Assembly: GCF_034424625.1 (NCBI RefSeq)
Contig: NZ_CP139976.1
Location: 4,712,001-4,776,000, forward strand
Direction: 5' to 3'
DNA from: Janthinobacterium lividum
Lineage (GTDB): Bacteria > Pseudomonadota > Gammaproteobacteria > Burkholderiales > Burkholderiaceae_D
Length of the DNA: 64,000 nt
Shown here in pieces: positions 48,445 to 57,580 of the stretch. A program made the position numbers and the translations under genes. Every line of letters starts with the position of its first letter. The stretch's first letter is position 1. The notes under the pieces were generated by a model. It was not told the origin of the DNA, ran no database searches, and was given only the letters and a program-made list of their open reading frames with translations.

Positions 48445-49245
48445 TCAGGGCAGCAGCGCGTGGTCGACGATGCGGCGGATCGCGCCATTGTTCTGCATGC
48501 GCACGATGGCGGCATTGAATTGTTCGATAAAATCATCGCGATACGGGTAGGCGGCAGGCCGGCGCACCGTAAAGCCCAGGTGGCCTTGCTGGCTGGCCAG
48601 CTGCGCCGTTTCCTGTATCGCCTGCATCGGCGTGCCCGGCGGACCCTCGCGCCGGATGCGCTGCAATTCCCACTGCGCCGACAGACGGTCGCTGACATAG
48701 CAATCGATGCGCCCGCGCATCAGCTTGAGCAGATTCGTGCGCGTGCCCTTGGCCGTATCGAACACGATGTTGGCCGCTTGCACGGCAGCCGTCAGCTTCG
48801 CATCGCCCAGCAAAAAACCCGCGTTCACGCCGATGTGCAGGCCGCCGTAATCGGCGGGCCACTGCCGCAGCGTGCGTTTGGCCAGCACGTCCTGATTGCA
48901 CAGCACCACCAGCTGCTCCATCAGCAGCGGCACGGAATAGCGCACATATGGCCGCTCGCTGCGCCACGAATACGGCGGATACAGGGCAAATGCCTCGCCC
49001 GTCTGCAGCATCAGCACGCCCCGTTTCCAGGGCACGGGGCGCAGCTGCACCGCATACTGCGGCATCGATTGCACGGCTACACGCACGATCTCCGTGTAAA
49101 TGCCTTTCATCTGGCCATGTTCAACATAGGAGTACGGCGGATAATCATCGTCGCCATAAATCACCAGCGGCACCGCAGCTCCGGCCCGCGCGCTGGCAGC
49201 GATGAACAGGCATAGCGCGGCAGGAAAAAAGAGCATTCTGAACAT
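48445..49245 (-). CDS. Periplasmic substrate-binding protein, SBP_bac_3-like
   Basis: A 266-residue exported protein with signal MFRMLFFPAALCLFIAASARA and a type 2 periplasmic-binding fold: LVIYGDDDYPPYSYVEHGQM, GIYTEIVRVAVQ, then LHIGVNAGFLLGD and DCYVSDRLSAQW. It resembles polar amino-acid binding proteins; no transporter genes lie next to it, so it may serve signalling or an unlinked system. Start ATG 49245 gives the best signal peptide. Confidence 0.8.
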   Translation of the reverse strand: MFRMLFFPAALCLFIAASARAGAAVPLVIYGDDDYPPYSYVEHGQMKGIYTEIVRVAVQSMPQYAVQLRPVPWKRGVLMLQTGEAFALYPPYSWRSERPYVRYSVPLLMEQLVVLCNQDVLAKRTLRQWPADYGGLHIGVNAGFLLGDAKLTAAVQAANIVFDTAKGTRTNLLKLMRGRIDCYVSDRLSAQWELQRIRREGPPGTPMQAIQETAQLASQQGHLGFTVRRPAAYPYRDDFIEQFNAAIVRMQNNGAIRRIVDHALLP

Positions 49246-49278
49246 GCCCGAAGAGTAGCATGGAAGGGGCAAACGCCA

Positions 49279-50310
49279 TCATCCGTTTGCACTGTTCGTG
49301 CCCAGCATGTCGTCGAGCTGCGCCAGGGTGGCGGAGTCCTTCACGACGGCGCGCAGCCACAGGTGCAGCGGCAGCTCGCCCCAGCTGGCGGCCTTGTCCG
49401 CCAGGTAGGCGACGGGGCTGTGCGGCTCCGTGCGGCGGAAGAAATCGGCGACCTGACGCAGCTGGGCCAGCGCTTGCTGGCGCTGCACGATGGCGCCCCC
49501 GCTGCCGCCAGCGCCCTGGCCAGCGGAGGGCGGCGCGCCGGCAAGATCAGCACCTGGCGACAGCGGCGCGATGAAGTGAATGACGTTTTCCAGCGCTTCG
49601 CGCGCGACGCGAAAACTCGGGCCATCAGCGCCAAAACGTGCATCGACGCTGCGCTCGAACGCCAGCAGCGACTGCATGCAGTACTGCGCATCGACCAGCA
49701 AGCCGTCGGAAAAGGCGCGCGTATTTCTTTGCCGCGCCGCCTCCATCTGCGCCAGGGTCGCCCCTTCGTCGTGCCGCGTATCGCCCCAGCCCTGATCCGC
49801 TGCGCCCTGCGCCAGGCTGGCGGCCGCGCGCTGGCGCGCCGCATCGAAATCCTGCGATGAAAACAGGCCATCTGCGCCTTCGGTCAGCGGGATCTCGCGC
49901 AGCAGCTGCGGCGTGCGTGACAGCAGCCAGAAGACATTGCCGATGCGCTGTTCCTGGTCGCCCTCTTCCGCCAGCGGGTACAGGCCATCCCAGTAACGCT
50001 CGCACAGGCCGGCCAGCAGCGCATAGCCATCGCCCAGGCCACGGAAGTGGCGCGTCTTCGCATGCGCCTCGGCCAGCCACACGGCCACGCGCAAATCCTT
50101 GCTGCGCGCCACGATCAGCTGTTCGCAGCGCGTCGCCACGAAAGGCCAGTCGGCTTCCTTCAGCGCCGTCACCCACTCGCCCTGGTCCAGGGTGGGATCA
50201 TCGTGCTGGCGCGCGCGCGCGATGGCGTCGAGCTCCTGGCTGAAGGTGAGGTCTTCGCCGCATTGACTGACGGCGCTGACGGGGTGCAGCAATTGCTCCA
50301 GATTGAACAT
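49279..50310 (-). CDS. tssA: Type VI secretion protein TssA
   Basis: Cap/baseplate-associated T6SS protein (343 residues) that coordinates sheath and tube assembly. The N-terminal ImpA-related domain is visible: LLHPVSAVSQCGEDLTFSQELDAI, DWPFVATRCEQLIVARSKDLRVAVWL and WDGLYPLAEEGDQEQRIG. The C-terminal part (FFRRTEPHSPVAYLADKAASWGELPL) is the short type. Last gene of the minus-strand tss operon, 20 bases after clpV. Confidence 0.93.
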   Translation of the reverse strand: MFNLEQLLHPVSAVSQCGEDLTFSQELDAIARARQHDDPTLDQGEWVTALKEADWPFVATRCEQLIVARSKDLRVAVWLAEAHAKTRHFRGLGDGYALLAGLCERYWDGLYPLAEEGDQEQRIGNVFWLLSRTPQLLREIPLTEGADGLFSSQDFDAARQRAAASLAQGAADQGWGDTRHDEGATLAQMEAARQRNTRAFSDGLLVDAQYCMQSLLAFERSVDARFGADGPSFRVAREALENVIHFIAPLSPGADLAGAPPSAGQGAGGSGGAIVQRQQALAQLRQVADFFRRTEPHSPVAYLADKAASWGELPLHLWLRAVVKDSATLAQLDDMLGTNSANG

Positions 50311-50330
50311 GGCGCTCTCCGGAAGATGGA

Positions 50331-52973
50331 TTATCGGATCGTGTACTTGAACTGTCCCTGCTTATTCGCGCTGACGCGTATCGACGCCACCGGCTCGCCG
50401 TCTGCCATGCGCGCCAGCACCGCTTCGGCGATCGCCGGCAGCAAGCTGCCGTTGAGGATCTGGTCGACATTGCGCGCGCCCGAATCGACCTCGGTGCAGC
50501 GCGCCAGCACGGCGTCGACCAGGCCCGCGTCATGGCTGAACTGCGCCTGGTGGTTGCGCGCGATGCGCGCGCCTATCCGCGCCAGCTTCAGCACGATGAT
50601 CTCGGCCAGCACCGCGTCGCTCAGGGGATAGAACGGCAGCACCTTCAGGCGCCCCAGCAAGGCCGGCTTGAAGTGCGCCACCAGTTGCGGGCGCACCAGT
50701 TCTTCCAGCGCGGCCGGCGTGGGCAAGTCCTGCGCCACCCGGTTCAGGCAGGCGGCCATCATGGCGCCCGAACCCAGGTTCGAGGTGGCAATGATGATGG
50801 TGTTGCGAAAATCGACTTCGCGCCCTTCCGCATCATCGAGCACGCCCTTGTCGAACACCTGGAAGAACAGTTCCAGCACGTCGGGATGGGCCTTTTCCGC
50901 TTCATCGAGCAGCACCACGCTGTAGGGCTGGCGCCGCACGGCTTCCGTCAGCACGCCGCCTTCGCCATAGCCGACATAGCCGGGCGGCGAGCCTTTCAGG
51001 CCGGCCACGCTGTGCGCTTCCTGGTACTCGCTCATGTTGATGCTGATGAGCTTGCGCTCGCCGCCATACAGCAGGTCGGCCAGCGCCAGCGCCGTCTCCG
51101 TCTTGCCCGTGCCGGACGGCCCCGTGAACAGGAACACGGCTTGCGGCTTGTTCGGGTCGTCCAGGCTGGCGCGCGCCGTGCGCACGCGCTGCGCCACCGC
51201 CTCGATGACGTGGTCCTGCCCCAGCACCCGTTCGCGCAGCGCCCCATCCAGGGTCAGCACCGTGCGGATCTCGTCCTTGAGCATTTTTCCCAGCGGGATG
51301 CCGGTCCAGCCGGCGACGATGCCGGCCACCACCTGTGCATCGACTTCCAGCGGCGACAGCGGCGCCTCTCCCTGCAGAACCGCCAGCTCTTCCTTCAGCG
51401 CCAGCAGACGCGCCGCGCCGATCTCGCCCGGCCGCTCGCCGCGCAACTGCGCGCGCAATTCGCCGATCTGCGCCACCAGCGCCTTTTCGCGCTCCCAGCG
51501 CTGCGCCAGCGCCGCGATCGCCGCCTGCCCCTCGTCATGTTCGCGCCGCAGCTGCGCCAGACGTGCAGCGCCGGCTTTATCGGACACTTCGCCATCGGCC
51601 GCCTCGCGGGCCAGGGCGGCGATTTCCGCGCCGACGCGTTCCTGGCGCCGGTGCGCGTTTTCCAGCTGCGCCGGCGTGGCGCGCTGGCCCAGCGCCACCT
51701 TGGCACATGCCGTGTCGAGGACGCTGACGGCCTTGTCGGGCAGCTGGCGCCCGCTGATGTAGCGGTGCGACAGGCGCACCGCCTCGACGATGGCGGCGTC
51801 GCGCACGCGGATGCCGAAATGGCGCTCCATCAGCGGCGCCATGGCGCGCAGCATGGCGCAGGCGATGTCTTCGCTCGGCTCTTCCACCTTCACCACCTGG
51901 AAGCGCCGGGCCAGCGCCGCATCCTTTTCAAAATACTTTTTGTACTCGCTCCAGGTGGTGGCGGCAATCGTGCGCAGGGCGCCGCGCGCCAGCGCCGGTT
52001 TCAGCAGATTGGCCGCATCGTTCTGCCCCGCCTGGCCGCCGGCGCCGATCATCGTATGCGCCTCGTCGATGAAGAGGATGACCGGATGCGGGCTTTTCGC
52101 CACCTCGTCGATGACATTCTTCAGACGGCTTTCGAATTCCCCCTTCACGCTGGCGCCGGCCTGCAGCAAGCCCATGTCGAGCGCGTGGATGCGCGCGCCC
52201 TGCAGCACGTCGGGCACGTCGCCGGCGGCGATGCGCAAGGCCAGGCCTTCCACCACGGCCGTCTTGCCCACCCCCGCCTCGCCCGTGAGAATCGGATTGT
52301 TCTGGCGCCGGCGCAGCAGGATATCGACGGCCTGGCGTATCTCCGCCTCGCGGCCGATCACGGGATCGAGCTTGCCGTCGCGCGCCAGCTGCGTCAGGTC
52401 GGTGGTGAACTGGTCCAGCGCCGGGGTTTTGCTGGCCAGGGCAGTCAGCGGGTCGCAAGGTGTTTCGGAAGGCTGCGGCACTGCCGCGCTTTCCTGCTCG
52501 CCGGAGCCGGCCGTCAGCTTGTCCGGATGATGCTTCAGTTGCTCCACGCTGAAGCGGGCGAACAGCTTCGAGCCGCGGTACGCGAGCTGCGACAGTTCCG
52601 GCTCCGTCAGCAGCGCCAGCAAAAGGTGGCGGCTGCGGATGGGCCCCGGCTGCGCCGTGTCCAGCGAGGCGATCAGCCAGGCGTGTTCGAACAGCAGCGG
52701 CAAATGGGGAGAGAAGACGGGCGTGCGCGCGCTGCCCGTCCTGAAGCTGCCGATCTCGCGGCGCAGGTCCGCCTCCAGCGCTGTCAGGCTGATTTCGCTG
52801 CGCCGCGCAATGGTGACGAAATCGCTGCGCTCCTGTTCCAGCAAGGCCAAAAACAGGTGTTCGATATCGACTTCGTACTGGCCCAGGCCCACGCAGATGG
52901 CGGCGGCGCGGGTGGCGGCCGTGCGCGCCGTGTCATTGAATTTGGCGATCAGGGTTTTCAGGTTGTTGCTCAT
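50331..52973 (-). CDS. clpV: Type VI secretion AAA+ ATPase ClpV (TssH)
   Basis: Hexameric AAA+ unfoldase (880 residues) that disassembles contracted TssB/TssC sheaths. Clp-N repeats occupy about 1-150, the first AAA module has Walker A GEAGVGKT (about 235) and Walker B ILFIDEAH, a coiled-coil middle domain follows, and the second module has GPSGTGKTE with VVLLDEAEKAHPDV. ClpP-binding loops are absent as in ClpV. Its start overlaps the tssE stop (ATGA). Confidence 0.97.
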   Translation of the reverse strand: MSNNLKTLIAKFNDTARTAATRAAAICVGLGQYEVDIEHLFLALLEQERSDFVTIARRSEISLTALEADLRREIGSFRTGSARTPVFSPHLPLLFEHAWLIASLDTAQPGPIRSRHLLLALLTEPELSQLAYRGSKLFARFSVEQLKHHPDKLTAGSGEQESAAVPQPSETPCDPLTALASKTPALDQFTTDLTQLARDGKLDPVIGREAEIRQAVDILLRRRQNNPILTGEAGVGKTAVVEGLALRIAAGDVPDVLQGARIHALDMGLLQAGASVKGEFESRLKNVIDEVAKSPHPVILFIDEAHTMIGAGGQAGQNDAANLLKPALARGALRTIAATTWSEYKKYFEKDAALARRFQVVKVEEPSEDIACAMLRAMAPLMERHFGIRVRDAAIVEAVRLSHRYISGRQLPDKAVSVLDTACAKVALGQRATPAQLENAHRRQERVGAEIAALAREAADGEVSDKAGAARLAQLRREHDEGQAAIAALAQRWEREKALVAQIGELRAQLRGERPGEIGAARLLALKEELAVLQGEAPLSPLEVDAQVVAGIVAGWTGIPLGKMLKDEIRTVLTLDGALRERVLGQDHVIEAVAQRVRTARASLDDPNKPQAVFLFTGPSGTGKTETALALADLLYGGERKLISINMSEYQEAHSVAGLKGSPPGYVGYGEGGVLTEAVRRQPYSVVLLDEAEKAHPDVLELFFQVFDKGVLDDAEGREVDFRNTIIIATSNLGSGAMMAACLNRVAQDLPTPAALEELVRPQLVAHFKPALLGRLKVLPFYPLSDAVLAEIIVLKLARIGARIARNHQAQFSHDAGLVDAVLARCTEVDSGARNVDQILNGSLLPAIAEAVLARMADGEPVASIRVSANKQGQFKYTIR

Positions 52974-53443
52974 GCGGCGGCTCCCTTGCGGTTGATCGAA
53001 TAGCGCAGCGACGACGGCTGCAGCACGGCGTCAAAATTGACCGTCTCGCCGCCGGACCTCACGGCCAGGGTGCCGCTGATCACAAAGCCGACCCGGTTGA
53101 TGGCGCCCGCTTCGCGCTCCAGGCGGGCGCGCACATTGCGCAGGCGCGGCTCGTGGCGTTCGATGGCCGCCTTCAGCGCGGCGCAGATGCGGGCGCGGTC
53201 ATCGCTGCTGGACAAGCACATGCCGGCGAAATCGATCAGGCCATAGTTGACGATGGATGCCGCGCATTCCGGATAGGCGTCGAGCGCGCCGGGCGGCAGG
53301 GCCACGCGCGTGTTGAGCAGCTCTTCCAGGTCGCGCGCCACCGCATCCTTCAATTGTTCCAGCGACAGGCGCACCGCCACGCCGCCCGCCGCACCGCCGT
53401 CGCCCATCAGGCGGTCGAACAGGCCAGGTACATAACTGTCCAT
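52970..53443 (-). CDS. tssE: Type VI secretion baseplate protein TssE
   Basis: gp25-like baseplate component (157 residues): MDSYVPGLFDRLMGD, LKDAVARDLEELLNTRVAL, SIVNYGLIDFAGMCLSS and ALKAAIERHEPRLRNVRARLE, the last being the EPRL-type family motif. Start ATG 53443 behind GGAGAG is preferred. It couples directly to clpV, with no tssF or tssG between. Confidence 0.93.
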   Translation of the reverse strand: MDSYVPGLFDRLMGDGGAAGGVAVRLSLEQLKDAVARDLEELLNTRVALPPGALDAYPECAASIVNYGLIDFAGMCLSSSDDRARICAALKAAIERHEPRLRNVRARLEREAGAINRVGFVISGTLAVRSGGETVNFDAVLQPSSLRYSINRKGAAA

Positions 53444-53509
53444 GCGCTCTCCTGAAAAGTCGGCGCGGCGCGCGGGCGAAGGTGGCCGCCGCGCGCCGCG
53501 CACCGTGGA

Positions 53510-54001
53510 TCAAGCCACGCGGTTCGCGGCCAGGTCCCAGCCGCCCGAGGTATTGCCGCCGGCGCCGCCCGTCACTTTTTGCTGCGTGTATTTCCACTTC
53601 ACTTTCGAGAACTTGAAGCCAACGTGTTCACCGAGGATATCGCCCTCTTCCACGTTCGGCGTCACGGCGCCGATCAGCACATTCTCGATTTCGATTTCAA
53701 AATACTTGACGCGCTCGCCCTGGCCATCGGCGCGCATGAATTCGAAGCGCGCCTTGGGGATGGTCTTGCCGGCCGAGCAGGTCTGCAGCAGCACCGGCGA
53801 GGCCAGGTCGGCCAGCTTGGAGATGACGATGTCCTTGTGCTCGCAGCGTTCGGCCGTGTGGCCGCCGCCCGTCGATGCGGTGGCGGACTTCGGCTGCGCG
53901 ACGCTCCAGCTGACCGATTTGCATTCGATCCAGTCCTTGTGCTTGTCATCGGTGGACTCGCCCTTGATGCCGTCTATCTGCAGATATACATCGATTGCCA
54001 T
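53510..54001 (-). CDS. hcp: Type VI secretion tube protein Hcp (TssD)
   Basis: Hexameric ring protein of the inner tube (163 residues), also exported. The sequence begins MAIDVYLQIDGIKGESTDDK and contains CEHKDIVISKLADLASPVLL, typical of Hcp1. ATG 54001 follows AGGAG. It lies between tssC and tssE. Full length, no C-terminal toxin extension. Confidence 0.96.
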   Translation of the reverse strand: MAIDVYLQIDGIKGESTDDKHKDWIECKSVSWSVAQPKSATASTGGGHTAERCEHKDIVISKLADLASPVLLQTCSAGKTIPKARFEFMRADGQGERVKYFEIEIENVLIGAVTPNVEEGDILGEHVGFKFSKVKWKYTQQKVTGGAGGNTSGGWDLAANRVA

Positions 54002-54032
54002 GGTGTGCTCCTCTGGTTGAAAGATGGGTGGA

Positions 54033-55532
54033 TCAGGAATTGGTCGACTTCGGCAACTCCGCGACCAGTCGGAGCGAAACGGATAACTCATCGAGCTGGA
54101 AGTGCGGCCGCAGGAACGACACGGCGCGGTACACGCCGGGCCGGCCCGGCACTTCATGCACCTGCACGGACGCCTCGCGCAGCGGGAACTGCGCCTTCTG
54201 TTCCTGGCTGGCGTTATCGTCGAGCAGCACGTACTGCATCAGCCAGCGGTTCAGAAAATCCTCCACGTTGGAGGCAGCGGCAAAGCTGCCGATCTTGTCG
54301 CGCATCATGGCCTTCATGTAGTGGGCGATGCGCGAAACGGCAAAGATGTACTGCAATTGGGATGACAGCACCGCGTTCGCGTTGGCCGCATCGCTGTTGT
54401 ACTTGCGGCTTTTCTGCGCCGACTGCGCGCCAAAAAACGCCGCATACGCCGTGTTCTTGCAGTGCACCAGCGAAATGAAACCCAGGTCCGACAATTCCTT
54501 TTCGCGGCGGTCGGTGATCGCCACTTCGGCCGGGCATTTCAGGGCCACGTCGCCCTCGTCCGTCTTGAAGGTGTGAGTCGGCAAGTCGTCCACCAGGCCG
54601 CCGCCCTCCACGCCGCGGATGGCGGCGCACCAGCCGTAGTCGGCAAAGGCGCTCGTCAGCTTGCAGCCGAACGCATACGCGGCGTTACACCACAGGTATT
54701 TGTGATGGTCGCTGCCATCGACTTCCTCGACAAAGTTAAAACCTTCGACCGTGGTGCCATCGACGGGATTGAACGGCAGGCGGCCCAGGAAGCGGGGCAA
54801 GGTCAGGCCGACATAACGCGCATCCTCGGATTCGCGGAAGGCTTTCCATTTCGCGTACTCGATGGTGTCGAACACCTTGGCCAGGTCGCGCGGCTTGCCC
54901 AGGTCGCCGTAGCTTTCCAGGCCAAACAGTTCCGGCGCGGCCGAGGCGATGAACGGTGCATGCGCGGCGGCGGCGATGTGCGACATCTGCTCGACAAAAT
55001 ACATGTCTTCCGGCTGGCGCGAGATGGCGAAGTCGCCCAGCAGCGCGGCAAACGGCGCGCCGCCGAAGGTGCCGAATTCCTCTTCATACACCTTCTTGAA
55101 CATGCTGCTCTGGTCGAACTCCAGCGCGGCCTGGAAATCCTTCACCAGTTCGCGCTTGGTAGCGTTGAACATGCGGATCTGCAGGCGCGTGCCCGTATCG
55201 GAATTGCCGACCAGGTAGCGCAGTCCCGTCCAGCTTTGCTCGAGCTGCTGGAAGGGCGCCGCATGCATGATTTCGCTGAGCTGGGCGGAGATCAGGCGGT
55301 CGATTTCCGCCACGCGCCCGTCCAGGGTAGCCGACAGGCTGCTGGACATCAGCACCGTGCCATCGAGCACCTGCGCCACCAGCTCCGAGATCAGGTCGCG
55401 CGCGCGCGCATGTTCGGCGCCGGACTTGGCGACGCGGCTTTGCTCGACGATCTGGTCCAGCAAATCGGTGGCGGCCGGCGCATCGGATGCGGATACAGCG
55501 AGGGATTCTGGGGCTTCTGCCTGGGCGCTCAT
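54033..55532 (-). CDS. tssC: Type VI secretion sheath protein TssC (large subunit)
   Basis: Large subunit of the contractile sheath (499 residues). Characteristic blocks: LTSAFADYGWCAAIRGVEGG, NTAYAAFFGAQSAQKSRKY and IAHYMKAMMRDKIGSF. It pairs with TssB, encoded one base upstream, to form the cog-wheel sheath. Normal length. Confidence 0.97.
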   Translation of the reverse strand: MSAQAEAPESLAVSASDAPAATDLLDQIVEQSRVAKSGAEHARARDLISELVAQVLDGTVLMSSSLSATLDGRVAEIDRLISAQLSEIMHAAPFQQLEQSWTGLRYLVGNSDTGTRLQIRMFNATKRELVKDFQAALEFDQSSMFKKVYEEEFGTFGGAPFAALLGDFAISRQPEDMYFVEQMSHIAAAAHAPFIASAAPELFGLESYGDLGKPRDLAKVFDTIEYAKWKAFRESEDARYVGLTLPRFLGRLPFNPVDGTTVEGFNFVEEVDGSDHHKYLWCNAAYAFGCKLTSAFADYGWCAAIRGVEGGGLVDDLPTHTFKTDEGDVALKCPAEVAITDRREKELSDLGFISLVHCKNTAYAAFFGAQSAQKSRKYNSDAANANAVLSSQLQYIFAVSRIAHYMKAMMRDKIGSFAAASNVEDFLNRWLMQYVLLDDNASQEQKAQFPLREASVQVHEVPGRPGVYRAVSFLRPHFQLDELSVSLRLVAELPKSTNS

Positions 55533-55533
55533 C

Positions 55534-56043
55534 TCAATCCTCCTGCGCCGGGAACTGCGGCTTCAGAGTGGCCAGGCTGTCCGTGTTGTTCAGCACTTCC
55601 GTCAGCAAGTCTTCCAGCTTGTCGTTGCCGGCCAGCTTGTTGCGCAGGTCGGCCAGCTTGGTGCGCGCCTCGAGCAGCTTGCGCAGGGGCGCCACCTGGC
55701 GCACCACCGATTCGGGGCGGAAGTCGTCCATCGAACGGAAATGCAGATCGACGGCGAACGTGCCGCCCGCCTCGCTGAGGCGGTTCGGCACGGCGAAACG
55801 CGCCACCGGCGCCACGCCGGCCAGCACTTCGTCGAAGTTGTCGCGGTCGAGGGCGACGAACTTGCGGTCCTTCAGGCGCTTTTTCTCGCTGTCCGGATTG
55901 CCGCCAAAGTCGCCCAGCACGCCGACCACGAAGGGCAGCTCCTTGTTTTCAATCGCGTCGCCGATCTCGACGTCATAGGTCATTTGCACGCGCGGCGCGC
56001 GTATCTTTTGCAGGCGTTTCTGCACGCTGTCGGACTTGGGCAT
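55534..56043 (-). CDS. tssB: Type VI secretion sheath protein TssB (small subunit)
   Basis: Small sheath subunit (169 residues) with SVQKRLQKIRAPRVQMTYDV, the start of the TssB fold, ELPFVVGVLGDFGG and the DEVLAGVAPVARFAVPN region. The C-terminal helix that binds TssC and ClpV is present. It follows the TPR lipoprotein gene by about 37 bases. Confidence 0.97.
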   Translation of the reverse strand: MPKSDSVQKRLQKIRAPRVQMTYDVEIGDAIENKELPFVVGVLGDFGGNPDSEKKRLKDRKFVALDRDNFDEVLAGVAPVARFAVPNRLSEAGGTFAVDLHFRSMDDFRPESVVRQVAPLRKLLEARTKLADLRNKLAGNDKLEDLLTEVLNNTDSLATLKPQFPAQED

Positions 56044-56080
56044 GTCGCTTCCTTTGCAAGGGGATGGTGGGGATGCTCGC

Positions 56081-56677
56081 TTATTTCAAGCCGCTGAACG
56101 GATCGGCCACGCTTGCCGGCGCTGCCGCGCCCTTCGCCGCCGGTGTGCCGGAGCCGGACATGGCAGCGCGCTTGCCGGCCGCCGGCGGGCGCTTGGCAGG
56201 CGGCACCAGCACGTCTTCTCCGATGCTCGCGCGCAGCAGCTTGGCCAGATCCTGCGCTTCCGAGCGCAGCGAGCCATTCAGATTGTTTTGCCGCGACAGG
56301 TCGGACAGCGCCTTGCCGGACAAACGCAAGCCGCTGACGGCGACGATGCTGTTGGCGACCTTGTCGTCCGGGTCGCGTTCCAGCGCTTCGAGCGCATGGC
56401 CGATAGCGTCGCCGTACTGGCCGCGGTCGAACTTCATTTGCGCCATTTGCAGCCATGGCGCCTTGTCGGCCGGGTAACTGCTGCCGCCGGCCTTGAGCAG
56501 GGTCATGGCGCGCTCGTACTGGCCGGCACGCGCGGCCGCATCGGCATCGCTCATCACTTGCGCCAGGGTCGGCGCGGCAGGTTTTTTGGGCGCCGGCTGT
56601 TCTGGCGTGGCGCAGGCGGCCAGCAGCAGGGCGCTGGCGAGGCAGGCAATACGGGGCAACATGGTGGCTGGCTTCAT
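56081..56677 (-). CDS. TPR-containing lipoprotein at the head of the T6SS operon
   Basis: A 198-residue lipoprotein (lipobox LLAAC at about residues 18-22) with tetratricopeptide-like repeats at about 40-125 (AGQYERAMTLLKAGGSSYP, RGQYGDAIGHALEALERDP). The C-terminal 40 residues are Ala/Pro-rich. No core Tss family matches; as the first gene of the minus-strand tss operon, it is likely an accessory envelope factor. An internal ATG six codons in is an alternative start. Confidence 0.7.
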   Translation of the reverse strand: MKPATMLPRIACLASALLLAACATPEQPAPKKPAAPTLAQVMSDADAAARAGQYERAMTLLKAGGSSYPADKAPWLQMAQMKFDRGQYGDAIGHALEALERDPDDKVANSIVAVSGLRLSGKALSDLSRQNNLNGSLRSEAQDLAKLLRASIGEDVLVPPAKRPPAAGKRAAMSGSGTPAAKGAAAPASVADPFSGLK

Positions 56678-56860
56678 CGGGGCATTCCTTCACGTGGAGG
56701 ACGCTACCGCTGGGAAAGATGGGCGGCGCCTTGGTGGAGGCCATTATTGATCGCCAATTTTTTTGCCAAATTGAGATTAATCAGCAAAGAAGAAGTTCCA
56801 CATCACAGCCGCGCGCAGCGACATGAATCCTGATCTGGCGCAGTAATTACCTTGTTCGCA

Positions 56861-56877
56861 GGCGGACTTTGTGCCAA
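56861..56877 (-). promoter_or_regulatory. Possible sigma54 promoter of the minus-strand tss operon
   Basis: On the minus strand TTGGCACAAAGTCCGCC has the -24 TGGCAC exactly and a GC at -12 with the canonical ten-base spacing, but CC rather than TT precedes the -12 GC. It lies about 185 bases upstream of the TPR lipoprotein gene. Some T6SS operons are sigma54-dependent. Weak prediction. Confidence 0.3.
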
Positions 56878-56955
56878 CGCAAGCGGGTCGCCCCTGCATG
56901 CGCTTAAATGACTGCAACACTTTTATTTCCACCCTTCACCTTGCAAAGATCAGCC

Positions 56956-57543
56956 ATGCCATTTGACGCCCCGCTCCGCCGCCTGGCCCGCGCCACCGCG
57001 CCACTGCTGCCGGCCCTTCTGCTGGCCGGTTGTGCGGGCGGTGCCATCGGCACCCTGGCCAACGCGGCGCTGCAAGTGGCCGGCGTGGCCAAGCCGCCAG
57101 CGGAACTGCCCGACGCGCAAAAGCCGCCGCGCAATGTCAGCATCCGCCTGCACGCGGCGCAGCGCCTCAACACCGATGCCGAAGGCCGGCCGCTGGCGCT
57201 GGTGGCGCGCATCTACAAACTGCGCCAGAGCGCCGCCTTCGAGCAGGCGCCCTACGACAGCTTCCTCGACGCGCAGCGTGAAAAGACCGCGCTGGGCGCC
57301 GACCTGATGGAAGTGAAGGAAGTGCTGCTGGTGCCGGGCCAGCGCTACGAAGTGCAGGAAAAAGTCAGCAAGGAGGCATATTTCATCGGCGTGGTAGCCC
57401 TGTTCCGCGCGCCTGCGGTACAGCGCTGGCGCGCCACCTTTGTCGCCGCGGACGCGGAACGCGGCGGCATCACCGTCGGCCTGCACGCCTGCGCGCTGAG
57501 CGTCAGCGGCATGGCCGCGCTGTCGGCTCCGCGCTGCCAGTAG
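56956..57543 (+). CDS. tssJ: Type VI secretion lipoprotein TssJ
   Basis: Outer-membrane lipoprotein (195 residues) anchoring the TssJLM membrane complex. Signal and lipobox LLLAGC end at about residue 26; the mature beta-sandwich contains VSIRLHAAQRLNTDAEGRPL, VARIYKLRQSAAFEQAPYDS, EVLLVPGQRYEV and FIGVVALFR. ATG 56956 gives the shortest sensible signal peptide; ATG 56908 is possible. Divergent from the tssB operon; first of tssJKL. Confidence 0.92.
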   Translation: MPFDAPLRRLARATAPLLPALLLAGCAGGAIGTLANAALQVAGVAKPPAELPDAQKPPRNVSIRLHAAQRLNTDAEGRPLALVARIYKLRQSAAFEQAPYDSFLDAQREKTALGADLMEVKEVLLVPGQRYEVQEKVSKEAYFIGVVALFRAPAVQRWRATFVAADAERGGITVGLHACALSVSGMAALSAPRCQ

Positions 57544-57580
57544 CACGAACAGAAACGCCACACATTCAAGGAGAAACGAG

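Noticed and set aside
50532..53003. 823-codon open frame on the plus strand
   Set aside because: It is antisense to clpV, has low-complexity His/Arg/Gln-rich composition and no recognisable domain; a shadow of GC-rich coding sequence.
56771..56784. FNR-like sequence TTGAGATTAATCAG in the divergent T6SS region
   Set aside because: Each half-site deviates from TTGAT/ATCAA by one base, and no promoter hexamers are suitably placed; too weak to annotate.
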